DNA of 12,225 nt from contig DISP01000239.1 in NCBI GenBank assembly GCA_002421995.1, positions 1-12,225 of the forward strand, given 5' to 3'. Within the stretch, counting starts at the first letter, position 1. Every line of letters starts with the position of its first letter. Shown one piece after another: positions 1 through 6,552 of this stretch. The notes under the pieces were generated by a model, which searched no databases, was not told the origin of the DNA, and worked only from the letters and a program-made list of their open reading frames with translations. The position numbers and the translations under genes were made by a program. The DNA is from Bacteroidales bacterium UBA6207. GTDB taxonomy: Bacteria > Bacteroidota > Bacteroidia > Bacteroidales > F082.

Positions 1-1232
1 ATCTGAAGTCGCAGTTTAACCTTGCGCCCACCGCCAGACTCACCATCAGCAACAATCAGTACCAGATGGGACGGGTGAAGGTGAACAGTGTGATCATCCC
101 GCAGGCACAATACTGGACAGGGACGTATTTTCAGCAAATCCCGCAACAGCTCACTGCGCTTCCCAATCCGGGCTACCGTTTTGTGCGCTGGGAAGGCGGC
201 ATCAGTCAAAACAGCGAAACAGTAACATTCACTATGTCAGCCGATATGCTGATCAGCGCCGTTTTTGAGCTGAGCGATGATTTTCAGGGTGATTCAATCA
301 ACCCGGCGGCATGGCGTCTGGCCAACGGAGCCTACAAATTTGACTACTGGGATGAAAGCCAGCCCGAAAGGACTTATCCGGCCAATATGGTCTTCCTCCA
401 AAGCGAAAAAAACGATCCCGAATTGCCGGATGAGTTGACAAGACCTTACTATATCCCACAGAATGAATACCACAGCGATGATGCAGCCAGTATCGGGTTT
501 CCATACCGCCTCACACGCCGCACACGCCTCAACGGACTGGCTGCTTCGGGCATCTCGTTCATCAACACCGGCCGTGGCCGCGATTTGGGTGCAGCTGTGC
601 TGGCCATTGACACGCGCGGCATGGAGGATGTAACAGTTGGCTGGACAGCCGGAACAGTCACTCCCAACTCCAGGGCCTATGCCATCAGGCTGCAATACCG
701 TGTTGGTCGCCAGGGACAGTTCACCGATGTGACCGATGAAAACGGTTATCCGATTGAATATCAACGTACTGCCACAGCTGGTCATTCGCAGGTTTTTGAG
801 CCTGTGCAACTGCCGGATGTGGTGGAAGACCAGGCTTATGTGCAGCTTCGCTGGAAATATTATTACACAGGTCAGCAGCTCGATCCCAATTCGGGTTCAC
901 GCGATATGTTGCGCCTTGATGATGTTGTGGTGAGCACGGCGACGATGGGAAACGATGAAAATGAAAAAAATCAGGATTTTGATTTAAATGTATTTCCAAA
1001 TCCATTTACAGATAAAGTATTTGTCGAATTTGACCTTCCTCAATACTGTAATATTGATGTTTCGGTTTTTAATTTGCTGGGCATCAAAGTAGCTGGTACA
1101 AATTCATCAAATATGGAGGCTGGAAGCCATGCTATTGAACTCGAAATGAGTAATTTACCTCAGGGAGAATATGTAATTCAAGTGAAAACAGCGAATTTTT
1201 TCAAGACGAAAAAAATTGTCCTGTTAAAATAA
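1..1232 (+). CDS. Secreted CotH-like surface protein with T9SS type A sorting domain (5' partial)
   Basis: The frame is open from the left edge (first full codon at 3), so the start lies outside the window; the Met codon at 66 is internal. Numbering residues from that Met: about 1-35 (VNSV..., WTGTYF, then LTALPNPGY) resembles the segment that follows CotH kinase domains in Bacteroidota surface proteins. Residues 35-68 (GYRFVRWEGG ... ISAVFE) match a divergent InlB B-repeat. Residues 71-292 form a beta-rich domain (NTGRGRDLG, LQYRVG, VQLRWKYY, LRLDDVVV) common in T9SS-exported proteins. Residues 305-388 are a type A sorting domain (VFPNPF, then LPQGEYVIQVKT and KKIVLLK), which sends the protein across the outer membrane and is normally cleaved there. 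The CotH assignment rests on the short N-terminal stretch and is an inference; the sorting tail is clear. Base composition changes sharply near 950, at the start of the tail. The gene converges on the histidine kinase gene. Confidence 0.8.
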   Translation, partial: LKSQFNLAPTARLTISNNQYQMGRVKVNSVIIPQAQYWTGTYFQQIPQQLTALPNPGYRFVRWEGGISQNSETVTFTMSADMLISAVFELSDDFQGDSINPAAWRLANGAYKFDYWDESQPERTYPANMVFLQSEKNDPELPDELTRPYYIPQNEYHSDDAASIGFPYRLTRRTRLNGLAASGISFINTGRGRDLGAAVLAIDTRGMEDVTVGWTAGTVTPNSRAYAIRLQYRVGRQGQFTDVTDENGYPIEYQRTATAGHSQVFEPVQLPDVVEDQAYVQLRWKYYYTGQQLDPNSGSRDMLRLDDVVVSTATMGNDENEKNQDFDLNVFPNPFTDKVFVEFDLPQYCNIDVSVFNLLGIKVAGTNSSNMEAGSHAIELEMSNLPQGEYVIQVKTANFFKTKKIVLLK

Positions 1233-1233
1233 A

Positions 1234-1264
1234 GCGTTATCAACTCCTACATCAGCATTAACGC
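1234..1264. terminator. Weak inverted repeat in convergent gap, possible bidirectional terminator
   Basis: The 34-bp gap between the two convergent genes contains GCGTTA at 1234-1239 and its reverse complement TAACGC at 1259-1264, separated by 19 bases. The location suits a shared terminator. The 6-bp stem, large loop and lack of a clear U tract make it weak, and it could be chance. Confidence 0.25.
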
Positions 1265-1266
1265 AA

Positions 1267-3039
1267 TTAAATGAATGAATCGGCCAAAAAGGAGAGGTTG
1301 GCTGATTTCATGTTGAGTTTGATTGTAAATGTGCTGCCTTTACCAAAACGACTATCTAACGTGATTTCTCCACCCTGTGCTTCCATAAATTCTTTACAGA
1401 TGGCCAGTCCCAGACCCGTGCCTTCTTGCTTGGTTCCCGGAATTCTGAAATAGCGGTCGAAAACTTTCTCCTGATACTCTGGCTCTATTCCAGGACCAAA
1501 ATCTGTGACCGAGATTGCCATTTGATTGTTGTTTTGCGTAACACTAATTTTTACATCTGAATTTTCAGGAGAGTAGCGGATGGCGTTGGAAATCAAATTT
1601 GAGAGCACCCAGATGGATTTAACTTTATCCGCCTGAACAGCTGATAGTTGTTCGGGCAAATCAATATCAAAACGGATTCCTTTCTGCTGTGCAATGACTT
1701 TGTTGGACGTGATGGAAAAATGAAGCACTTCACGGATGTCCACAGCCAATATGTTGAGTTGAATTTTGCCGGTTTCTGCCTGTGTACTGTTGAGTAACTC
1801 GGAAATTATTTTCAATAGTTTATTTGTATCATCCTCGCAGCTTTTAATCAGATCAAGTTGTTCTGCATTCAGTTTACCGGTTTTTTCATTCTCCAGCAAT
1901 TGCAGACCAAGTTTAATGGCCGAGATAGGCGTTTTTAATTCATGTGAGATGGTAGCGATGAAGTTTGTTTTGGCAATATCGAGCTCCATGTAACGCGTCA
2001 CGTTTTTCAAAATAATATAATATCCCAACACATTTCTGATATTCTCTTCCTGGGTTGTATATACTATTTCCTGAATTTCTTTTTCATAATAGGCTTCTTT
2101 GCCATGATGTGCGATATGAATATGAGCGTTGGAGTCAACATCTTTTAAATTTTCAGCTGTCAGGCCTCCGGTGATGAGCAACTGACTGAAAAGTTGGTTT
2201 ATGGTTGCAATTTCAAGCATGTTTTTGCCAATAAGTTCGTCGAAATGCAATTCTGAAATGTGCAGAAATTCTTCATTCACAACAAAGATTTTGAGGTGTT
2301 TGTCGAATCCAATAATCGGATATGGAATTTTATTGATCAATGTTTCGTTGATTCTTTTCTCCGTTAGCAATCTTGCCACATTGCTTTTATCATACTCATT
2401 GAGTTTGGTTGCCATGGTGTTAAAGGCAGTGGCAAGTTCTCCCAGCTCGCTGTGGCCTTCAAAGTTCACCCTTTGTGAATAGTCATTGGCAGCAATTCGT
2501 TTGATGCTGATGATCAACTCGTTGATAGGGTTTGAAATGTTTGAAGGCAATTTGATGAACAGCACCAAAGCAATAACGACACTAAAAAAACTGAGGATAC
2601 TTATCAATACAACTGATCTGAGTGCTGTGTTTGAGGCAATGCTGTTTTTCGATTCAATGGCCTGAAGATTTATGGTCACTATTTCAAAAAGTATCTTTTC
2701 CAGCTGTTGGATTGGCTGGGTTTCGTGTGGGTTATCATGCAATCTTTGAAAGTGCTCCGAGAGTTTTTTGGTCAATTCTTCTTCACCCCGCTCGGTGATA
2801 TTGGATTTTTGTTTTTTCAAATACAACTCAAACTGTTCAAACCACTGTTCATCAGCACGATAAGATGTGAGTAACTGCAACATGTTAGCTGAAAACACAA
2901 TTGTTTCTTTGTTGTCTTTGATGATGTTTTCAGAAGCTTTTGACAATTCATCAATTTGTTTGACCGATAAAAAAGCCATGAGAATGAGCAGGAAAAGCAA
3001 CAAGCCGATTCCAAGGTTGAGCTTTGTTTTAATTTTCAT
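1267..3039 (-). CDS. Membrane sensor histidine kinase (HAMP-PAS-HisKA-HATPase)
   Basis: This 590-residue kinase probably senses an envelope or potassium-related signal and phosphorylates the response regulator encoded three genes upstream. Domains in order: membrane helix about 8-26; periplasmic segment about 27-138, with no recognised sensor fold; second helix about 140-163; HAMP about 165-217; PAS about 230-350; dimerisation domain with the phospho-accepting His366 in FIATISHELKTP; ATPase domain with N box Asn485 (NLISNAIRYS), G1 box Asp513 (DFGPGI), F box (VFDRYFRIPG) and G2 box GTGLG at 540-544. All catalytic boxes are intact. The gene follows trkH after 64 bp and may have its own promoter there. 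From memory, Bacteroidota kdp clusters often hold a HAMP kinase together with a sigma-54 regulator, which supports a link to K+; the partner assignment is inferred from context only. Confidence 0.9.
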   Translation of the reverse strand: MKIKTKLNLGIGLLLFLLILMAFLSVKQIDELSKASENIIKDNKETIVFSANMLQLLTSYRADEQWFEQFELYLKKQKSNITERGEEELTKKLSEHFQRLHDNPHETQPIQQLEKILFEIVTINLQAIESKNSIASNTALRSVVLISILSFFSVVIALVLFIKLPSNISNPINELIISIKRIAANDYSQRVNFEGHSELGELATAFNTMATKLNEYDKSNVARLLTEKRINETLINKIPYPIIGFDKHLKIFVVNEEFLHISELHFDELIGKNMLEIATINQLFSQLLITGGLTAENLKDVDSNAHIHIAHHGKEAYYEKEIQEIVYTTQEENIRNVLGYYIILKNVTRYMELDIAKTNFIATISHELKTPISAIKLGLQLLENEKTGKLNAEQLDLIKSCEDDTNKLLKIISELLNSTQAETGKIQLNILAVDIREVLHFSITSNKVIAQQKGIRFDIDLPEQLSAVQADKVKSIWVLSNLISNAIRYSPENSDVKISVTQNNNQMAISVTDFGPGIEPEYQEKVFDRYFRIPGTKQEGTGLGLAICKEFMEAQGGEITLDSRFGKGSTFTIKLNMKSANLSFLADSFI

Positions 3040-3064
3040 GTGACTGATACTTATAGTATAACTT

Positions 3065-3096
3065 CAAAAGTAAACAATAGATGTGTTTCTATTAAA
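3065..3096 (-). promoter_or_regulatory. Candidate Bacteroidota-type promoter for the histidine kinase gene
   Basis: Read on the minus strand, TACTTTTG (complement of 3065-3072) matches the Bacteroidota -7 element TAnnTTTG exactly. TTTA (complement of 3093-3096), 20 bases upstream, matches three of four bases of the -33 element TTTG. Transcription would begin near 3058, giving a leader of roughly 18 bases before the ATG at 3039. This suggests the kinase can be transcribed apart from trkAH. Confidence 0.4.
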
Positions 3097-3103
3097 TATG
3101 TTT

Positions 3104-4693
3104 TCAGACAATCCTCGGTTTGGTGCCAAATACTACCGCCCTCACGAGTACCAGAAATGGAATGATTTCGAGTCGCCCGGCCCACATTTGTAATATATAT
3201 GTGATTTCGAGCGTGGTTGACATTTCGGGATGTGTGATGCCACAGGACAGGCCAACTGTTCCTTGCGCTGATGCCGACTCAAAAAGTGCATCTTTGAGTC
3301 CAAAGCCGGCATCCATTGTGTAATAACTGACAATGGTCCCCAGCATCAGGAAAACCATATAGACAAAAGTAAAAATGGCGGCAGAGGAAACCTCTTTTCT
3401 TGCCTCCTCCGGCAAAAGGCGTTGTTGATTGAACCTGACCACATTCACAGAATTGTCTGAAACAAAAAAGCTGTTGATCCGCCAAATCACACCTTTCATA
3501 AGCGCCAGAACACGGATAATTTTCAAGCCACCTACGGTTGCACCAAAAGCACTGCCGACAACCATTCCACTCATCACAATAAAGAAAACCGAGGCGCTGT
3601 CCCACTGATGGGCATCGCTGGTTTGCCAACCCGTTGTTGACAAAGCGCTTACAAACTGAAACAAGCCGACCCTGAATGGTTCAGAGATTTTTCCTGAAAA
3701 GTTCAGCATCACCGAAAGCACAATGCTGCCGACAATAAAAAGTATGATTAACGAGATCGTTTGAAGGTCTTTCCAAATCAGGTCATACTTTTTATTGATA
3801 ATTACCTTGACATAAAACGGCAAAGCCATCGAACCTAAAATCATGGGGAGGAGATGAAGCAATTCCATTCCAAAACTGTTATAGCCTGCAATACTGTCAT
3901 CAAGCGTACTGAATCCTCCGGTTGACATTCCTGCCATTCCATGGTTGATGGCATCAAAGATATTGTTGCCCAACGGATAGTCTGGTAAAAGCAAATAAGT
4001 GCCAACAATCAGGAAAACAATGCAAAACAAGGTAAGACCAAGATACACTTTCCATATTGACCTGGCCGTTTCAATCACTGTGGATTGCAGCCATTCACCA
4101 GTAGATTCTGCTGTGTACATCAGGAAGGATGTTTTTCCGCTTGACTGTTTCAACAATGAAAGTGTAAGGACAATAAAACCTGCCCCACCAAGCAATTGGG
4201 TATAATGCCTGTAAAAAAGCAATCCTCTTCCAATACTGGGTTCTCGCGTTGCCATTGACAAGCCGGTTGTGGTAAACCCACTCATGCTCTCAAAGATTGC
4301 ATGAAGGGGGTTTCTAAAAAAATACAGGCTCGAAGGGTAATTGCTTCCCTGAGGTACAAACTGCTGTGCAATATCAGCCGGCGTGATCCAGGCAATCAGG
4401 TAAAATGGTATAGCTCCCATCAGTACGATTGAAAGCCATCCCAACGAAGCAACCATCATGGCATGATAGCTCAATGGTTCATGTTGCGTTGTGATTTTGC
4501 TGTAGGATAAATGACCCATAAGCAAAGCAAAAATGGCAGAGATGAAAAAGCCGGCAGCAGAGAAAAACTCGGCATACAAAAGCGATACGAGTCCGGGCAA
4601 TATCAGGCTGTATCCCAATACTATATGTAGGCCTCCTATTTGACGCGATACCATTTTGACTGAATCAAAACGGGTTGGGTGAAAAAAATTCAT
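3104..4693 (-). CDS. trkH: TrkH/KtrB-type potassium uptake membrane subunit
   Basis: This is the K+-conducting subunit of a Trk system in the inner membrane, working with the TrkA encoded just upstream. The 529-residue, strongly hydrophobic protein shows the four pore-loop repeats of the superfamily: TTTGLS at 141-146, STGGFS at 257-262, STTGWQ at 352-357 and GTVGLS at 478-483, each with the conserved filter glycine. The glycine-rich segment at about 375-391 (VVGSAFGATVGG) corresponds to the intramembrane gating loop between the helices of the third repeat. The C-terminal GRLEIIPF is typical of the family. The ATG at 4693 lies 16 bp after the trkA stop codon, so the two genes are almost certainly co-transcribed. 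Length is slightly above the usual 480-500 residues, with a somewhat long N-terminal part. No defect is visible. Confidence 0.96.
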   Translation of the reverse strand: MNFFHPTRFDSVKMVSRQIGGLHIVLGYSLILPGLVSLLYAEFFSAAGFFISAIFALLMGHLSYSKITTQHEPLSYHAMMVASLGWLSIVLMGAIPFYLIAWITPADIAQQFVPQGSNYPSSLYFFRNPLHAIFESMSGFTTTGLSMATREPSIGRGLLFYRHYTQLLGGAGFIVLTLSLLKQSSGKTSFLMYTAESTGEWLQSTVIETARSIWKVYLGLTLFCIVFLIVGTYLLLPDYPLGNNIFDAINHGMAGMSTGGFSTLDDSIAGYNSFGMELLHLLPMILGSMALPFYVKVIINKKYDLIWKDLQTISLIILFIVGSIVLSVMLNFSGKISEPFRVGLFQFVSALSTTGWQTSDAHQWDSASVFFIVMSGMVVGSAFGATVGGLKIIRVLALMKGVIWRINSFFVSDNSVNVVRFNQQRLLPEEARKEVSSAAIFTFVYMVFLMLGTIVSYYTMDAGFGLKDALFESASAQGTVGLSCGITHPEMSTTLEITYILQMWAGRLEIIPFLVLVRAVVFGTKPRIV

Positions 4694-4709
4694 AATGAAT
4701 TACTTAAAA

Positions 4710-6044
4710 CTATTTAAAGAATGTGTTGACCTTTTTGTGGTTTTCGGGTAATGAAAAAACAAAAACTTTATCTCCGGCTTCAAACATAAAATCATTGTTT
4801 ACCATCATTCCTTTGCCTCCGCGAATGACGCCACCTATCAAAGCGTTGTCAGGCAGCTGGAGTTTTCTGAGTGGCTTGTGAATGATTTTTGATTTTTCTG
4901 ACAGGATAAATTCCTGCACTTCAGCATCTACTCCGTGTAAATGTGAAAACACCCCGCCCTTGCTGATCGTCCTGAAAATGAAATTGGCAGCAGCCAGCTT
5001 CTTATTGATCAGGGTATCTATTCCCATTTTGTGAGAATAGTCGAACAACCCTATGTTTTCAACCATCGCAATGGTTTTTTTTACTCCAAATTCTTTAGCA
5101 ATCAAACAGGTAAAAATATTGGTTTCGGAATTGCCCGTGACCGAAACAACGGCATCATAATCATACACTTTTTCATCCTGAAGCAGTTTCACATCGGTGC
5201 CATCACCGTGCACAATGTGCACATTGGGGATGTGCCGGGCTAAATAATGGCATTTTGAAAGGTCTTTTTCTATGACCTTGATATTGTAGTACTTGCTAAG
5301 TTTTAAGGCAATGTATTTTCCTGTTCTGCTACCGCCAATGACCAAAACATTCCTGATCTCAAATTCTTTCTTTCCTGTGTACTTGAGGATTTGCTCCTTT
5401 TGATTTTGCAATGAAACAAAATACAATTGATCACCCTCGTTGTATATTGTTGATGCATTGGGGATAATCGTGGTGTTGTTGCGGTGAATGGCTGCCATAC
5501 AAAAGTTATCAAGGATGCTTTCATGCATGCTTCCGTGAACAAGCTGACCGTTGAGTGGAGACTGGTTATCAAGTATCAGACCCATCACTTCGAGGCTTCC
5601 ACCTTCCACCTGAAAGGTCTCTGTGAGCACCGGTGACCGCAGGATGTGTTTTATTTCCCTTGCTGCCAGGGATTCAGGAGAAATCAGATCGTCTATTCCA
5701 ATATCTTTCAAATCAAGTGTTTTCTTGTCAATCAGATACTCCATGTTGTTGATGCGGGCAATCGTGAACTTTGCTCCCAGTTTTTTGCCAATCAGACAAG
5801 TAGCAATATTTGTTGATTCGTCAGAAGTGACTGAGATCAGTAAGTCGGCCTGTTTCACACCGGCTTCTTTCAGGACTTTATAGCTTGTTGAATCGCCCAG
5901 AACAGTCAAAATCCCCAGATTGGTTTGCACATATTCGAGCTTTTCTTTTTCGGTATCAATAATGGTAATGTCCTGATATTCGCGCTCGAGCAATTTGGCG
6001 AGGTAAAACCCGACATCCCCGCTTCCTGAAATTATAATTTTCAT
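4710..6044 (-). CDS. trkA: TrkA, cytoplasmic NAD-binding K+ uptake regulator
   Basis: A 444-residue peripheral protein that forms a ring under TrkH and gates it in response to nucleotides such as NAD(H) or ATP. It has the full double-RCK layout: RCK_N 1-120 with Rossmann motif GSGDVG at 7-12 and acidic Asp30 at the end of strand 2; RCK_C 140-225; second RCK_N from about 231 with GGSRTG at 237-242; second RCK_C about 365-444. In the second Rossmann motif the middle glycine is serine (G-x-S-x-x-G), so that site may bind nucleotide less tightly or differently. Conserved SVTSDESTNI (71-80) and SVTGNSETNI (301-310) appear at matching places in the two halves. The start lies only 7 bp after the stop of the 112-residue gene and the stop 16 bp before trkH, giving a tight operon. 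Confidence 0.96.
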   Translation of the reverse strand: MKIIISGSGDVGFYLAKLLEREYQDITIIDTEKEKLEYVQTNLGILTVLGDSTSYKVLKEAGVKQADLLISVTSDESTNIATCLIGKKLGAKFTIARINNMEYLIDKKTLDLKDIGIDDLISPESLAAREIKHILRSPVLTETFQVEGGSLEVMGLILDNQSPLNGQLVHGSMHESILDNFCMAAIHRNNTTIIPNASTIYNEGDQLYFVSLQNQKEQILKYTGKKEFEIRNVLVIGGSRTGKYIALKLSKYYNIKVIEKDLSKCHYLARHIPNVHIVHGDGTDVKLLQDEKVYDYDAVVSVTGNSETNIFTCLIAKEFGVKKTIAMVENIGLFDYSHKMGIDTLINKKLAAANFIFRTISKGGVFSHLHGVDAEVQEFILSEKSKIIHKPLRKLQLPDNALIGGVIRGGKGMMVNNDFMFEAGDKVFVFSLPENHKKVNTFFK

Positions 6045-6051
6045 GCTGTGA

Positions 6052-6390
6052 TTAATTTTCTAAAATTGTTTTCAAATACACCGCCCTCAACTGTTCAGGC
6101 ATCATTTCCAAATGTTGCTTGATGGTATGTGCACTTTCGTCGTGCGACAAAAGACTCAAAAACTCATTCTCGATGGCGTTTTTTTCGAATAAACTACCTT
6201 TAGAATAAAGCAGAAAGATAATTTTGAAAGGTTCTTTTCTGTTTTCAGCATTGATTTCTATGAGCTCACGGGCATAAGCGGCAAACTGACGCAATATTTC
6301 GTAGTCGCTCATCTCCACATCCAATTCCCGGCTTGTGAAAGCTTCGGGAAACCATTGCCGCAGCGTTTTTTGAATTCTAGTTTCCATCAT
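6052..6390 (-). CDS. Small cytoplasmic protein of unknown function, first gene of trk operon
   Basis: I do not recognise a function. The 112-residue product has no signal peptide, membrane segment, cysteine or metal motif, and appears mostly alpha-helical with many charged residues. The C-terminal pattern (NAIENEFLSLL, then MPEQLRAVYLK) vaguely recalls small Bacteroidota proteins of the DUF7674 type; this is from memory and unverified. It starts with two tandem ATG codons (6390 and 6387) and stops 7 bp before trkA, so it is translated from the same message. It is the first gene after the candidate -24/-12 promoter. Its position suggests a role in setting or modulating Trk activity, perhaps by binding TrkA, but no motif shows this. 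Uninterrupted coding sequence and tight spacing argue that it is a real gene. Confidence 0.75.
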   Translation of the reverse strand: MMETRIQKTLRQWFPEAFTSRELDVEMSDYEILRQFAAYARELIEINAENRKEPFKIIFLLYSKGSLFEKNAIENEFLSLLSHDESAHTIKQHLEMMPEQLRAVYLKTILEN

Positions 6391-6417
6391 TTACATTTTA
6401 TTATCAATGAAACAAAC

Positions 6418-6433
6418 TACAATACACGAACCA
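6418..6433 (-). promoter_or_regulatory. Candidate sigma-54 (-24/-12) promoter of the trk operon
   Basis: On the minus strand the sequence is TGGTTCGTGTATTGTA. Against the consensus TGGCAC-N5-TTGCA it keeps the -24 TGG and the C at position six, has exact five-base spacing, and keeps TTG and the final A at -12; C of the -12 GC is replaced by T. That is 8 of 11 consensus positions. Transcription would start near 6406, about 16 bases before the ATG at 6390. An enhancer-binding protein is encoded immediately upstream. The partial match leaves real doubt. Confidence 0.45.
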
Positions 6434-6440
6434 CACATTA

Positions 6441-6466
6441 ATAATCAAGCGTAAATAGCTGATTAT
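6441..6466. repeat. Seven-bp inverted repeat between repeats and promoter
   Basis: ATAATCA at 6441-6447 and its exact reverse complement TGATTAT at 6460-6466 are separated by 12 bases. It lies between the direct repeats and the candidate promoter, where a bending protein or second regulator could bind. It is AT-rich, so chance is possible. Confidence 0.3.
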
Positions 6467-6511
6467 ATATTCTTTATGAAATTTTTCTATGGGAGGCGAT
6501 AAAAGAAAAAG

Positions 6512-6548
6512 ACTTTCAAAACGATAGTGATAACTTTCAAAACGATAG
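6512..6548. repeat. Perfect 16-bp direct repeat, candidate enhancer for the sigma-54 regulator
   Basis: ACTTTCAAAACGATAG occurs at 6512-6527 and again, identical, at 6533-6548. The period is 21 bp, about two turns of B-DNA, so both copies face the same side. The pair sits 5 bp after the regulator gene's stop codon and about 105-140 bp upstream of the predicted transcription start, the usual distance for an upstream activating site of an NtrC-family protein. The unit is not clearly palindromic, which is less usual for this family. Confidence 0.6.
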
Positions 6549-6552
6549 CAAA

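Noticed and set aside
294..809. 171-codon open frame on the minus strand opposite the surface protein gene
   Set aside because: The plus-strand frame has recognisable domains and runs through to the sorting tail; the opposite frame has no recognisable motif.
3047..3061. Overlapping small palindromes (ATAC-TTATA-GTAT and TTATAGTATAA) before the kinase gene
   Set aside because: Very AT-rich and only 4-5 bp arms; expected by chance in this composition.
6391..6552. Potassium-linked riboswitch (c-di-AMP type) in the leader of the trk operon
   Set aside because: The leader predicted from the promoter is only about 16 bases and no GC-rich paired structure is visible in the gap.
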